Below, one piece after another: positions 48,078 to 58,090 of a DNA stretch of 64,000 bases. The position numbers were made by a program, and so were the translations under genes. The notes beneath the pieces are model-generated. The model ran no database searches. It was given only the letters and a program-made list of their open reading frames with translations, and was not told the origin of the DNA. The stretch comes from Agromyces cerinus. Lineage in GTDB: Bacteria; Actinomycetota; Actinomycetes; Actinomycetales; Microbacteriaceae. The number at the start of each line of letters is the position of its first letter. Positions within the stretch are counted from its first letter, which is position 1. The stretch covers positions 2,294,001 through 2,358,000 of the forward strand of contig NZ_JAFBCT010000001.1 in the NCBI RefSeq assembly GCF_016907835.1. The letters run 5' to 3'.

Positions 48078-48989
48078 TCAGCCCTTGGCTGCCTCGGTGT
48101 CGGCCTCGACCTTGGCGAGCGACTTCTCGAGGTCGGCGACGGGGGTCTGCACCGAGACGCCGGTGCCGCCGGACGCCTCGAGGAGGCCGGCCTGCACCTC
48201 GGGGTCGGTCTGGAAGATCTCGACGAGCTTCAGGTAGGTCTCGTTGTCCGCGTCTTCGGCTCGGGTCGCGAAGATGTTGACGTACGGCAGCGCGTTCGGG
48301 TCGGTCGGGTCGTCCTGGGCGATCGCGTCGTCGAAGCTGAGACCGGCGTCGGCGACGTAGTCGTTGTTGATGACGGCTGCGGCCACGTCGGGCAGCGACG
48401 TCGGCGTGAGCGAGGCCTCGAGCGCGGTGACCTTGACCTTCGACGCCGACTCGTCGACGTCGGCGAGGTCGGAGAAGATCGTGCCGCCGCTCTTCAGTTC
48501 GATGAGGCCGGCCGACTGCAGCACGAGCAGCGCCCGCGCCTGGTTCGAGGCGTCGTTCGGCACGGCGACCGTCTCGCCCTTCGGGATGTCCTTGACCGAG
48601 TCGTACTTCGTCGAGTAGAGCCCGAGCGGGTAGATCGCGGTCGAGCCGATGGGCGCGAGGTCCTCACCGGACGCCACGTTGTAGTCGGCGAGGTAGACGA
48701 TGTGCTGGAACTGGTTCAGGTCGAGCTCGCCCTCGGTGGTCGCCGGGTTCGGCTGGGCGTAGTCCGAGAAGTCGACGAGCTCGATCTCGATGCCCGCGTC
48801 GGCTGCGGCCTCCTCGAAGGCGGCCCACTGCGGGTCGGCCTTGCCGACGACGCCGATCGTGATGACCTCGTTCGCGGCGTCGCCCTCACCCGCGGCCGGA
48901 GCGGCGCATGAGGCGAGGCCGAAGACGAGCGGCACTGCGGCGAGCGCGGCGATGAGCTTCGTCTGACGTGACTGGTGCTGACGTGACAT
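48078..48989 (-). CDS. metQ: Methionine-binding lipoprotein MetQ
   Basis: The 303-residue substrate-binding protein of the importer has a lipoprotein signal with the lipobox LASC (the Cys at about residue 28). The mature domain starts with ITIGVVGKADPQWAAFEEAA, and LNQFQHIVYLADYN and PNDASNQARALLVLQSAGLI are the NlpA/MetQ family signatures. AAGGGAA precedes ATG 48989. It is the first gene of the met operon. The leader upstream can fold extensively and may sense methionine or a derivative. Confidence 0.93.
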   Translation of the reverse strand: MSRQHQSRQTKLIAALAAVPLVFGLASCAAPAAGEGDAANEVITIGVVGKADPQWAAFEEAAADAGIEIELVDFSDYAQPNPATTEGELDLNQFQHIVYLADYNVASGEDLAPIGSTAIYPLGLYSTKYDSVKDIPKGETVAVPNDASNQARALLVLQSAGLIELKSGGTIFSDLADVDESASKVKVTALEASLTPTSLPDVAAAVINNDYVADAGLSFDDAIAQDDPTDPNALPYVNIFATRAEDADNETYLKLVEIFQTDPEVQAGLLEASGGTGVSVQTPVADLEKSLAKVEADTEAAKG

Positions 48990-49104
48990 GGTGGTTCCCT
49001 TTCGCTGTGGTGCACGCGATCGGGGTGCTGTTGGCGTGGAGCAGGCATGGCTCCGCCACACGTGGTTGACGGTGGGGGCTTCGATGCCGCGATCGCGGGT
49101 GCAC
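48990..49104 (-). promoter_or_regulatory. Structured leader of the metQNI operon
   Basis: In the RNA the 5' end GTGCAC (49104-49099) pairs with GTGCAC at 49015-49010, and GCGATCG pairs with CGATCGC just inside, with a 2-nt bulge: 13 bp in all. It encloses a hairpin with TGGC/GCCA and GGAGC/GCTCC arms (49032-49058). The closing helix begins exactly where transcription should start. I do not see the conserved core of the SAM-I or SAM-IV riboswitches. Confidence 0.45.
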
Positions 49105-49109
49105 GAACA

Positions 49110-49115
49110 ACGCTA
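49110..49115 (-). promoter_or_regulatory. -10 box of the metQNI operon
   Basis: TAGCGT on the minus strand should start RNA near 49103, leaving a leader of about 114 nt. Confidence 0.5.
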
Positions 49116-49174
49116 AGCGAAGATTCTTTGCCCTCTCCACGCCAGGGTCACAGTGCGTCACAGCATCTGCGACG

Positions 49175-51022
49175 CTATGCCTCCAGCGACTCGGAAACTT
49201 CGAGCCAGCGGGTTTCGAGGTCGGCGACGGATGCCTCGAGCTCGCGCAGCGTGTCGCCGAGCGCCCCCAGTCCGACGTAGTCGCCCTGGTCGTGCACCGC
49301 GAGCTTCTCGTGCTGCGCCGCGATCTGGGCCGCCAACTTCTCGAGCTTGCGGTCGATCGAGGCGAGCTCCTTCTCGGCGTTGCGCTTGTCGGCGCCCGCG
49401 AGCGAGCTCACCGTTCCCGCGGACGCCGCCGTCGCGGCTGCAGGCTGCGGCGTCGTCGACGCGCCCGGAGACGCGGTGGCCGCGGCATCCGATGCCCTGC
49501 GCAGCTCGAGGTACTGCTCGACGCCCCGCGGCAGGTCGCGCAGGTGACCGTCGAGGATCGCGAACTGGCGATCGGTGACGCGCTCGATCAGGTATCGGTC
49601 GTGCGAGACGACGAGCAGCGTGCCGGGCCACGAGTCGAGCAGGTCCTCGATGGCGGCGAGCATGTCGGTGTCGAGGTCGTTGGTCGGCTCGTCGAGGATG
49701 AGCACGTTCGGCTCCTGCAACAGGATGAGCAGGAGCTGGAGGCGCCGCTTCTGCCCGCCCGACAGGTTCTTGACCGGCGTCGACAGCTGCGCCGTCGTGA
49801 AGCCGAGCCGCTCGAGCAGTTGCCCGGGCGTCATCTCCTTGTCGCCGACCTGGTAGCTCGATCGCTGCTCGGCGACGACCGCGGAGACCCGCGAGTCGGC
49901 CCACTCGGTGAGCTCGTTCAACTCTTGGCTGAGGGTCGCGATGCGCACCGTCTTGCCGCGCTTGACACGCCCGCTCGTCGGCTCGACGGCGCCCGTCACG
50001 AGCCCGAGCAACGTCGACTTGCCCGCGCCGTTGACGCCGAGGATGCCCGTGCGCTCGCCGGGCGCGATGCGCCACTCGACGTCGTGCAGCACCGTGCGCG
50101 TCGCCGGCTCGCCCGTCACCGGGTCGACCATCGGGAACTGCACCGACACGTCGATGAGGTCGACGACGTCCTTGCCGAGGCGCGAGACCGCGAGCCGGTC
50201 GAGCTCGACCTTGTTGCGGATGGGCGGCTCGTTCGCGATGAGCTCGTTCGCCGCGTCGATGCGGAACTTGGGCTTCGACGTGCGTGCGGGGGCTCCGCGG
50301 CGCAGCCACGCGAGCTCCTTGCGCATGAGGTTCTGGCGCTTCGCCTCGGATGCCGCGGCGGAGCGGTCGCGCTCGACGCGCTGCAGCACGTAGGCCGCGT
50401 AGCCGCCCTCGAAGGGCTCGACGATGCCGTCGTGCACCTCCCACGTGGCGGTGCAGACCTCGTCGAGGAACCACCGGTCGTGCGTCACGACGACGAGCGC
50501 GCCGGAATCGGCGGGCCAGCGGCGCTTGAGGTGCCCGGCGAGCCAGGCGATGCCCTCGACGTCGAGGTGGTTCGTGGGCTCGTCGAGGAAGACGACGTCC
50601 CAGTCCCCGACGAGGAGTGCGGCAAGACCGACGCGGCGACGCTGGCCGCCCGAGAGGCTCGCGATCTGACCGTGCCACGGCACGTCGCCGAGGAGGCCGG
50701 CGATGACGTCGCGCACTTTCGCGTCGCCCGCCCAGACGTGCTCCTCGATGCCGCCGACGACGAACTCGGCCACCGTCTTGCCCGGGTCGACGACGTCGGA
50801 CTGGTCGAGCGTGCCGATGCGGATGCCGCGGCGATGTGTGACCCGACCACCGTCGGCCGAGAGCCGGCCGTCGAGGAGCTTCAGGAGCGTGGACTTGCCG
50901 TCGCCGTTGCGGCCGACGACGCCGATGCGGTCGCCCTCGTCGATGCCGAGGGTGACCTCGTCGAAGACGACGCGCGTCGGGAATTCGAGGTGCAGGCGCT
51001 CGGCGCCGAGAAGGTGTGCCAT
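49175..51022 (-). CDS. ABC-F family ATPase (Uup/EttA-like)
   Basis: The 615-residue soluble protein has two ABC domains and no membrane part. The first has Walker A GVVGRNGDGKST and LSGGQRRRVG with LDEPTNHLD, the second GILGVNGAGKST and LSGGQKRRLQ with LDEPTNDLD. The linker carries the interdomain arm with LAWLRRGAPARTSKPKFR. The last 80 residues form a coiled coil with an Ala/Pro-rich hinge before it, as in Uup. Such proteins act on the ribosome E site or rescue stalled ribosomes; some give antibiotic resistance. It starts at ATG 51022 after GGAGGGAC, 26 bp past ispE. Confidence 0.92.
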   Translation of the reverse strand: MAHLLGAERLHLEFPTRVVFDEVTLGIDEGDRIGVVGRNGDGKSTLLKLLDGRLSADGGRVTHRRGIRIGTLDQSDVVDPGKTVAEFVVGGIEEHVWAGDAKVRDVIAGLLGDVPWHGQIASLSGGQRRRVGLAALLVGDWDVVFLDEPTNHLDVEGIAWLAGHLKRRWPADSGALVVVTHDRWFLDEVCTATWEVHDGIVEPFEGGYAAYVLQRVERDRSAAASEAKRQNLMRKELAWLRRGAPARTSKPKFRIDAANELIANEPPIRNKVELDRLAVSRLGKDVVDLIDVSVQFPMVDPVTGEPATRTVLHDVEWRIAPGERTGILGVNGAGKSTLLGLVTGAVEPTSGRVKRGKTVRIATLSQELNELTEWADSRVSAVVAEQRSSYQVGDKEMTPGQLLERLGFTTAQLSTPVKNLSGGQKRRLQLLLILLQEPNVLILDEPTNDLDTDMLAAIEDLLDSWPGTLLVVSHDRYLIERVTDRQFAILDGHLRDLPRGVEQYLELRRASDAAATASPGASTTPQPAAATAASAGTVSSLAGADKRNAEKELASIDRKLEKLAAQIAAQHEKLAVHDQGDYVGLGALGDTLRELEASVADLETRWLEVSESLEA

Positions 51023-51048
51023 GTCCCTCCGAGCCTACTTGCAGTTGC

Positions 51049-51978
51049 TCAGCCCGAGACGATGCGCGCCCCGTGCACCGCCCCGTGCACGTGCACGGCG
51101 TGCAGGCGCGCGGCTGAGAGCGCCACCTGCAGTTCGAGCGCCGAGTCGGTGCCGTCGACGAGGAACGCGACCGTCGGGCCCGACCCCGAGACGAGCCCGG
51201 CGAGCGCGCCGTGCGCCGCCCCGAGTTCGAGGATGCCTCCGAGCCCGGGGGCGAGGCTGAGCGCCGCCGCCTCGAGGTCGTTGTGCAGCGACCCCGCGAG
51301 TCGATGGGCATCGCCGGCCCGGAGCGCCTGCAGCACGGCCGCATCGACGACCGGGGCTTCGTCAGTGACGAGTCCGAGCCGCGACGCGCGCTGGCGGTCG
51401 AGCTCCTGGTAGACGGCGGGGGTCGACAGCCCGAACTCGGCGACCGCGAGCACCCAGTGGAACGACCCGGTCGCCAGCGCCGGGCTGAGCTGGTCGCCGC
51501 GACCCGTGCCGATCGCCGTGCCACCCGAGAGGGCGAAGGGCACGTCGGCGCCGAGCTTGGCGGCGATGGCGTGCAGCTCCTCCTTCGCGAGGGCCGTGCC
51601 CCACAGGGCGTCGCACGCGACGAGCGTCGCCGCGGCATCGGCCGAGCCGCCGCCCATGCCGCCCGCGATCGGCACGTGCTTGTCGATCTCGAGGTGCACG
51701 CCGCCCGGCACGCCCGCGGTGCGCGCGAGCAGCTTCGCGGCCTTGATCGCGAGGTTCGAGCGATCGGTCGGCAGCCCGGAGGTGTCGATGCTGCCGCTGA
51801 ACGCCACGCTGAACTCGTCGGCGGGCCAGGCCCGCACGTCCTCGTAGAGCGAGACCGCCTGATACGCCGTGGCGACGTCGTGATAGCCGTCGGATTGCAC
51901 GCCGCCGACTCGCATGAAGAGATTGATCTTGCCGGGTGCCCGAACGTGCACTGCCTCGTCGGTCGCCGCGATCGTCAT
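51049..51978 (-). CDS. ispE: 4-diphosphocytidyl-2-C-methyl-D-erythritol kinase
   Basis: The 309-residue GHMP kinase phosphorylates CDP-methylerythritol in the non-mevalonate isoprenoid pathway. [16 protein letters not shown] is the N-terminal substrate motif, [19 protein letters not shown] the ATP-binding GHMP motif 2, and [13 protein letters not shown] the third motif. Its product feeds the prenyl diphosphates used by UppS. A leaderless -10 box 6 nt upstream gives it a promoter of its own within the rsmA run. The ATG is the first in-frame start after it. Confidence 0.95.
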   Translation of the reverse strand: MTIAATDEAVHVRAPGKINLFMRVGGVQSDGYHDVATAYQAVSLYEDVRAWPADEFSVAFSGSIDTSGLPTDRSNLAIKAAKLLARTAGVPGGVHLEIDKHVPIAGGMGGGSADAAATLVACDALWGTALAKEELHAIAAKLGADVPFALSGGTAIGTGRGDQLSPALATGSFHWVLAVAEFGLSTPAVYQELDRQRASRLGLVTDEAPVVDAAVLQALRAGDAHRLAGSLHNDLEAAALSLAPGLGGILELGAAHGALAGLVSGSGPTVAFLVDGTDSALELQVALSAARLHAVHVHGAVHGARIVSG

Positions 51979-51984
51979 GGCTCC

Positions 51985-51990
51985 ACGCTA
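51985..51990 (-). promoter_or_regulatory. Leaderless -10 box of ispE, overlapping the upstream stop
   Basis: TAGCGT on the minus strand lies 6 nt before ATG 51978. It overlaps the last codon of the DUF4287 gene, whose stop is at 51988-51990. Confidence 0.6.
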
Positions 51991-52575
51991 ACCGACCGAG
52001 TCGACGGTCACTGCGGCCAGCCAGCTGCGAAGCGTCTGCTTGGCACCCGCGAGGTCGTCGCCGCGGGCCATGCGCCCGCGCACCAGACCGATCGAGGTCT
52101 TGCCAGCACCGCGGGCCGACGCCGAAGCGAGCAGGAACTCGCCGCCGTCGAGCGGGAAGCGAGCGGTCGGGTACTTCGCCGCGAGGTTCAGGGCCAGCGG
52201 CCGGGCACCGGTCTGTGCGGTGACGACCGCGGCGAGTGCACGCAGCGCCGGCTCCACGTCGCCCGCGACGGTGCGCGTGACGCTCACCTCGAACGTGCCG
52301 TCCTGGCGTTGGCCGGGCAGCCGGATGCCGCGTGCCTGCTCGTACCCGACGGTGACGGCCTGCGCCCACCACGGGTCGACCCCGTGCTCGGTCACGAGCC
52401 GGTTCGCGATCGCCTGGTGCTTCCACCCCGTGGCGCCGGCCTCGTCGAGCAGCGCGAACCACTCCTCGCGGGGCCTTCCGGTCGCGCCGAGCACCGCGTC
52501 GTCGCCGATGCCGTCGGCGTTGCCGCCGACACCTCGGTCGCCGTCGGCCGGCATCCCCGTGTCCTGCTTCCCCAC
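51988..52575 (-). CDS. DUF4287-type protein with a SRPBCC-like C-terminus
   Basis: This 195-residue protein starts with a Gly/Asp-rich stretch. The DUF4287 motif follows: REEWFALLDEAGATGWKHQAIANRL and VDPWWAQAVTVGYEQARGIR, a helical domain. The C-terminal part (FEVSVTRTVAGD and later LNLAAKYPTARFPLDGGEF) resembles an AHSA1/SRPBCC sheet. The function is unknown. A -10 box 7 nt before GTG 52575 makes that the likely start; the frame begins three codons earlier. It lies between rsmA and ispE, which are usually adjacent, so it is a lineage insertion. Confidence 0.78.
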   Translation of the reverse strand: MGKQDTGMPADGDRGVGGNADGIGDDAVLGATGRPREEWFALLDEAGATGWKHQAIANRLVTEHGVDPWWAQAVTVGYEQARGIRLPGQRQDGTFEVSVTRTVAGDVEPALRALAAVVTAQTGARPLALNLAAKYPTARFPLDGGEFLLASASARGAGKTSIGLVRGRMARGDDLAGAKQTLRSWLAAVTVDSVG

Positions 52576-52582
52576 GGCACCC

Positions 52583-52588
52583 ACGCTA
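52583..52588 (-). promoter_or_regulatory. Leaderless -10 box of the DUF4287 gene
   Basis: TAGCGT on the minus strand lies 7 nt before GTG 52575. Confidence 0.5.
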
Positions 52589-52596
52589 GCGCGTGA

Positions 52597-53469
52597 TCAG
52601 GCCGCGCGGGCGATGCGGAGGAAGTCGGCGACGGTGAGTTGCTCGCCGCGTTGCTGCGGGTCGACGCCCGCGGCCTCGAGCACGGCCGACGCCTGCGCCG
52701 ACCCGCCGCCGAGCACCGTCGAGAGCGACTGGCGCAGCATCTTGCGTCGCTGCTGGAACGCGGCGTCGACGAGGGCGAACGTGGCGATGCGCTCGGCCTC
52801 GGTGCCGGGAGGATCCGCCCGTTCGAAGCCGACGAGCACGGAGTCGACGTTCGGCACCGGCCAGAAGACCATGCGCGAGACCTGGCCGGCGGTGCGCCAG
52901 TCGCCGTACCAGGCGGCCTTGACGCTCGGGGCGCCGTAGACCTTCGAGCCGGGCTCGGCGGCGAGCCGGTAGCCGACCTCGGCCTGCACCATCACGATGC
53001 CCGACTGCAGCGAGTCGAAGTGCTCGAGCAGGTGCAGCAGCACCGGCACCGAGATGTTGTACGGCAGGTTCGCGACGAGCCGCACCGGCTCGCCGGGCAG
53101 TTCGGTGACGCGCAGCGCGTCTTCGGTGACGACCGTGAGCGAGGTGCCGGGTTGCATGATGCCCGCGGTGTGCGGCAGCTGGGCGGCGAGGCGCTTGTCG
53201 ATCTCGACGGCGATGACGGATGCCCCGGCCTCGAGCAGCCCGAGGGTCAGCGAGCCGAGGCCGGGCCCGATCTCGAGCACCGTCTCGCCCGACTGCACGC
53301 CCGCGGTCTGCACGATACGGCGTACGGTGTTCGCGTCGTGCACGAAGTTCTGGCCGAGCTTCTTCGTCGGCGTGACGTCGAGGAGTTCGGCCAGATCGCG
53401 GATCTCGGCCGGCCCGAGCAGGCGCGGCGCCGTCTCGGCGCCTTCGGCCGCATGCCGATGCGCGTTCAC
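52597..53469 (-). CDS. rsmA: 16S rRNA dimethyladenosine transferase
   Basis: The 290-residue methyltransferase (KsgA) dimethylates two adjacent adenosines near the 3' end of 16S rRNA and checks small-subunit assembly. [16 protein letters not shown] is the N-terminal signature, [19 protein letters not shown] the SAM-binding motif I, and [19 protein letters not shown] the motif IV with Asn-Leu-Pro-Tyr. The C-terminal helical domain follows from about residue 210. The GTG start overlaps the tatD stop (GTGA). Loss of this enzyme is known to give kasugamycin resistance. Confidence 0.95.
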   Translation of the reverse strand: MNAHRHAAEGAETAPRLLGPAEIRDLAELLDVTPTKKLGQNFVHDANTVRRIVQTAGVQSGETVLEIGPGLGSLTLGLLEAGASVIAVEIDKRLAAQLPHTAGIMQPGTSLTVVTEDALRVTELPGEPVRLVANLPYNISVPVLLHLLEHFDSLQSGIVMVQAEVGYRLAAEPGSKVYGAPSVKAAWYGDWRTAGQVSRMVFWPVPNVDSVLVGFERADPPGTEAERIATFALVDAAFQQRRKMLRQSLSTVLGGGSAQASAVLEAAGVDPQQRGEQLTVADFLRIARAA

Positions 53470-54374
53470 GCTCTCGCCCCCGTCACGGGCTCATCCTGCC
53501 ACGAGCCGTACACCGCCACGGTGTTCGCCGCGAGCTGTTCGCAGAACTCGCCGAGGTCGGCGCCCAGCACCTCGGCCATGAATCGCACCGTGTGCGGCAC
53601 GAGGTACGGCGCGTTCGGGCGGCCGCGGAGCGGCACGGGCGTGAGGTACGGGGCATCCGTCTCGACGAGGATGCGGTCGCGCGGCGCGACCCGCAGCGCC
53701 TCGCGGAGGTTCTCGGCGTTCTTGAACGTCACGTTGCCGGCGAACGAGAGGTACCAGCCCTCGTCGGCGGCGACCCGGGCGAGGTCCTCCCCACCCGAGA
53801 AGCAGTGGAACACCGTGCGGTCGGGCGCGCCGACCCGGCGCAGCGTCGACACGACGTCGTCGTGGGCATCGCGATCGTGGATCTGCAGGGCGAGCCCGTG
53901 CCGCTTCGCGATGTCGATGTGAGCCTCGAAGGAGCGGAACTGCGCGCCGCGCCCGTCTTCGCCGGTGCGGAAGAAGTCGAGCCCGGTCTCGCCGATCGCG
54001 CGCACCCGCGGGCGGGCGGCGAGCTCGTCGATCACGGAGAGGGCCTCGTCGAGGGTTCCGGATGCCTCGAGCTCGGGCGCCTCGTTCGGGTGCAGCGCGA
54101 TCGCGGCGAGGAGTCGCGGCTCGAGCGCGGCGACCTCGGCCGACCAGCGCGACGTCGCGACATCCGTGCCGACCTGCACGGCCCCGGCGATGCCGACGGA
54201 TGCCGCCCGCTCGAGGTGCTCGTGCACGTCGAGCGGCAGCGCGCCGTCGGCGATCTCGAGGTGCGTGTGGTTGTCGTAGACGGCAACGGGCAGCGGCTCG
54301 GGCGCTGGCGGGTACTCGGCGGCGCGGCCGCCGTCGGAGCGGGTGCGGAGGTGTGCGGGCGAGGGGTCGCTCAC
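53466..54374 (-). CDS. tatD: TatD-family metal-dependent DNase
   Basis: The 302-residue amidohydrolase-fold nuclease has the metal ligands in [36 protein letters not shown] and ETDAPYLTP. TatD proteins cut DNA in repair or apoptosis-like clearance, and the actinobacterial copy is commonly next to rsmA. It starts with GTG 54374 in the 22-bp gap after metG. The N-terminus has about 30 residues without homology, so a later start is possible. It overlaps rsmA by 4 bp. Confidence 0.92.
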   Translation of the reverse strand: MSDPSPAHLRTRSDGGRAAEYPPAPEPLPVAVYDNHTHLEIADGALPLDVHEHLERAASVGIAGAVQVGTDVATSRWSAEVAALEPRLLAAIALHPNEAPELEASGTLDEALSVIDELAARPRVRAIGETGLDFFRTGEDGRGAQFRSFEAHIDIAKRHGLALQIHDRDAHDDVVSTLRRVGAPDRTVFHCFSGGEDLARVAADEGWYLSFAGNVTFKNAENLREALRVAPRDRILVETDAPYLTPVPLRGRPNAPYLVPHTVRFMAEVLGADLGEFCEQLAANTVAVYGSWQDEPVTGARA

Positions 54375-54396
54375 GCCGCTGCTGCTCCGAGCTGCA

Positions 54397-55956
<1,560 letters not shown>

Positions 55957-55962
55957 TCCCCA

Positions 55963-55968
55963 ATCCTA
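55963..55968 (-). promoter_or_regulatory. Leaderless -10 box of metG
   Basis: TAGGAT on the minus strand lies 6 nt before ATG 55956. It covers the stop codon of the MDR oxidoreductase that ends at 55966. Confidence 0.6.
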
Positions 55969-57078
55969 CGGGCGAGCGGATGTCCCGGAGTCCCGGTTAC
56001 GCCGGCGGCGGCGAACGCTCCCGTCGAGGATGGCGGGAGGCACCGCCTCCTCCACCTCCATGTGCTGGTGCGGGGTCGATACGCCGAGCGTCACGTCCTG
56101 CTCCTTGATCGCGGGCTCGTGCACCCGCTGCCCCGGGTAGTCGACGATGCGCATGCCGAGCACGATCTTGCCGGGCGCCTCGCGCCGGTCGAGTGCCCGA
56201 TAGGCGTCGGCGACCGACTCGAGCGGGAACACGTCGGCGATCGGCAGTCGCGCCCGCCGCGCTGCCACGAGCGCGGCGACGCGGCCGAGCGCCACGACGT
56301 CGCCGGCGTAGAGCTTGACCGCCTCCTCCTCCTGCACGGCGTCCCAGTCGAGCACCGTGAGGATCCGCGATCGCGGCACTCCCAGCGCGATCGCCGCATC
56401 GGTCTCCCCGCCGAGGAAGTCGAGGAAGCCGGTGATGGGTCCAGGGGCGACCGGCCGCACCCGCTCGGCGAGGTCGGGCCCGTACTCGACGGGCAGCACG
56501 CCGAACTGCCGCAGGAAGTCGAACCGCGTCTCGATGCTCGTGCCGATCACGGTGGCTCCCCGCATGCGGGCGAACTGGGCGGCGAGGCATCCGACCCCGC
56601 CCGCTGCCGCCGTGATGACGACCGTGTCGGAGGGCGTCAGCGCGAGCCCCTCGACAGCCGTCCATGCGGTCGTGCCCGCGACGTAGAGCGAGCCCGCCAC
56701 CTCCCAGGTGAGTTCGGGCGGCTTCGTCAGCAGCTGCGCCTCGGGCACGAGCACATGGGTCGCATGTGCGCCACGATCGACGAACCCCATGACCTCGTCG
56801 CCGTGCGAGAACGACGAGACACCGGGGCCGGTCGCGGCGACGACCCCCGCGAGATCTCGGCCCTGCAGCGAGGGGAAGCTCACGGGCCAGCGCTCGGGAT
56901 GGTCGCCGCGCCGGATCGCGCTCTCGACGGGGTTCAGCCCGGTCGCGAACACCGCGACGAGCACCTCGCCCTCTCCGGGCACCGGCATCGGCTCTTCGAC
57001 GACCTCGAGCACCTCGGGTCCGCCGTGCTCGGAGAACCGGACGACGTGAGCCAGGTCGTGGGTCGGATCGTGAGTCAT
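55966..57078 (-). CDS. MDR-superfamily NADP-dependent oxidoreductase
   Basis: The 370-residue protein is a quinone-oxidoreductase-type member of the medium-chain dehydrogenases. The N-terminal GroES-like part has VVRFSEHGGPEVLEVVEEPMP. The Rossmann fold is VVITAAAGGVGCLAAQFARM with an Ala-Ala-Gly-Gly-Val-Gly loop. The zinc ligands of true alcohol dehydrogenases are missing. A C-terminal tail of about 35 residues is basic (VRRRRRNRDSG). GGAGG 8-9 nt before ATG 57078 decides the start. The substrate is unknown. Confidence 0.87.
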   Translation of the reverse strand: MTHDPTHDLAHVVRFSEHGGPEVLEVVEEPMPVPGEGEVLVAVFATGLNPVESAIRRGDHPERWPVSFPSLQGRDLAGVVAATGPGVSSFSHGDEVMGFVDRGAHATHVLVPEAQLLTKPPELTWEVAGSLYVAGTTAWTAVEGLALTPSDTVVITAAAGGVGCLAAQFARMRGATVIGTSIETRFDFLRQFGVLPVEYGPDLAERVRPVAPGPITGFLDFLGGETDAAIALGVPRSRILTVLDWDAVQEEEAVKLYAGDVVALGRVAALVAARRARLPIADVFPLESVADAYRALDRREAPGKIVLGMRIVDYPGQRVHEPAIKEQDVTLGVSTPHQHMEVEEAVPPAILDGSVRRRRRNRDSGTSARP

Positions 57079-57213
57079 CTCGCACCTCCACCGCTCTACG
57101 GATAGTGCCATTCTCCGCCTGCCGGGAGGATTCCGACAGGGCTGGACACGGGGCACCGGCCCCCAGTAAGCGGTCCGGCGCGCGGCCCGAGTCAGCGTCG
57201 CTTGCGCGCCGCG

Positions 57214-58038
57214 TCAGACTCGCTTGCGCGCCTGCAGCGCCGCCTCGTACAGGTCGCGCGTGCTCAGCCCGCTCTCCGCGGCGACGAGGGCGGCGGCATC
57301 CTTCAACCGGGTGCCGGATGCCGCGAGCTCGAGCACCCGCGCGAGCGCGTTCTCGGGGTTGGCCTCATGCTCACCGGCGCCGCCGACGACGATCACGATC
57401 TCGCCGCGCACCCCGCCCTCGGCCCACGTCGCGAGCTCGCCGAGCGGGCCGCGGCGCACCTCCTCGTACATCTTGGTGAGCTCGCGGCAGACAGCCGCCG
57501 GCCGGTCGGCGCCGAACGCCTCGGCGAGCGCGGCGAGGCTCGCGGCGAGCCGTGACGGCCCCTCGAAGAACAACAGGGTGCGACGGTCGCCGGCGAGCTC
57601 GGCGAGGCGACGGCTGCGCTCCCCAGCCTTGCGCGGCAGGAACCCCTCGAAGGCGAACCGGTCGGTCGGCAGCCCTGAGACGGCGAGCGCGGTGATCACG
57701 GCGGATGGTCCGGGCAGGGCGGTGACCTCGACACCCGCATCGGCCGCCGCCGCCACGAGCGGGAATCCGGGGTCGGACACGGTCGGCATGCCGGCGTCGC
57801 TGAGCACGAGCAGGTCGGTGTCGCGGGCGAGCTCGACGAGCTCGGCCGCCTTCTGCCGCTCGTTGTGCTCGTGCAGGGCGATGAGCTTCGGACGGTTCTC
57901 GATGCCGAGGCCGGCGAGGAGTCGCTGCGTCACCCGGGTGTCCTCCGAGGCGATGACGGTCGCCGACTCGAGGGCGTCGCGAAGCCGGGCGGAAGCGTCG
58001 CCGAGATTGCCGATGGGCGTCGCCGCGAGGATGATCAT
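57214..58038 (-). CDS. rsmI: 16S rRNA 2'-O-methyltransferase RsmI
   Basis: The 274-residue tetrapyrrole-methylase-fold enzyme methylates C1402 in 16S rRNA. LAATPIGNLGDASARL is the N-terminal signature, ASEDTRVTQRLLAGLGI the second motif and LLVLSDAGMPTVSDPGFPLV the SAM-binding region. I chose ATG 58038; an ATG at 58050 would add four residues. It is divergent from the O-mannosyltransferase gene, the normal actinobacterial arrangement. The 135-bp gap toward the MDR gene shows no clear signal. Confidence 0.95.
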   Translation of the reverse strand: MIILAATPIGNLGDASARLRDALESATVIASEDTRVTQRLLAGLGIENRPKLIALHEHNERQKAAELVELARDTDLLVLSDAGMPTVSDPGFPLVAAAADAGVEVTALPGPSAVITALAVSGLPTDRFAFEGFLPRKAGERSRRLAELAGDRRTLLFFEGPSRLAASLAALAEAFGADRPAAVCRELTKMYEEVRRGPLGELATWAEGGVRGEIVIVVGGAGEHEANPENALARVLELAASGTRLKDAAALVAAESGLSTRDLYEAALQARKRV

Positions 58039-58077
58039 GGTCTCAAGCATGACACTCGCGGGTCAGCCGGACTCGTT

Positions 58078-58083
58078 TAGGGT
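58078..58083 (+). promoter_or_regulatory. Leaderless -10 box of the mannosyltransferase gene
   Basis: TAGGGT is followed by 7 nt and the ATG at 58091. Confidence 0.55.
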
Positions 58084-58090
58084 TGGGCGC

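Noticed and set aside
48990..49174. SAM-I, SAM-IV or T-box element upstream of metQ.
   Set aside because: I found no conserved core of those classes, only helices of another layout.
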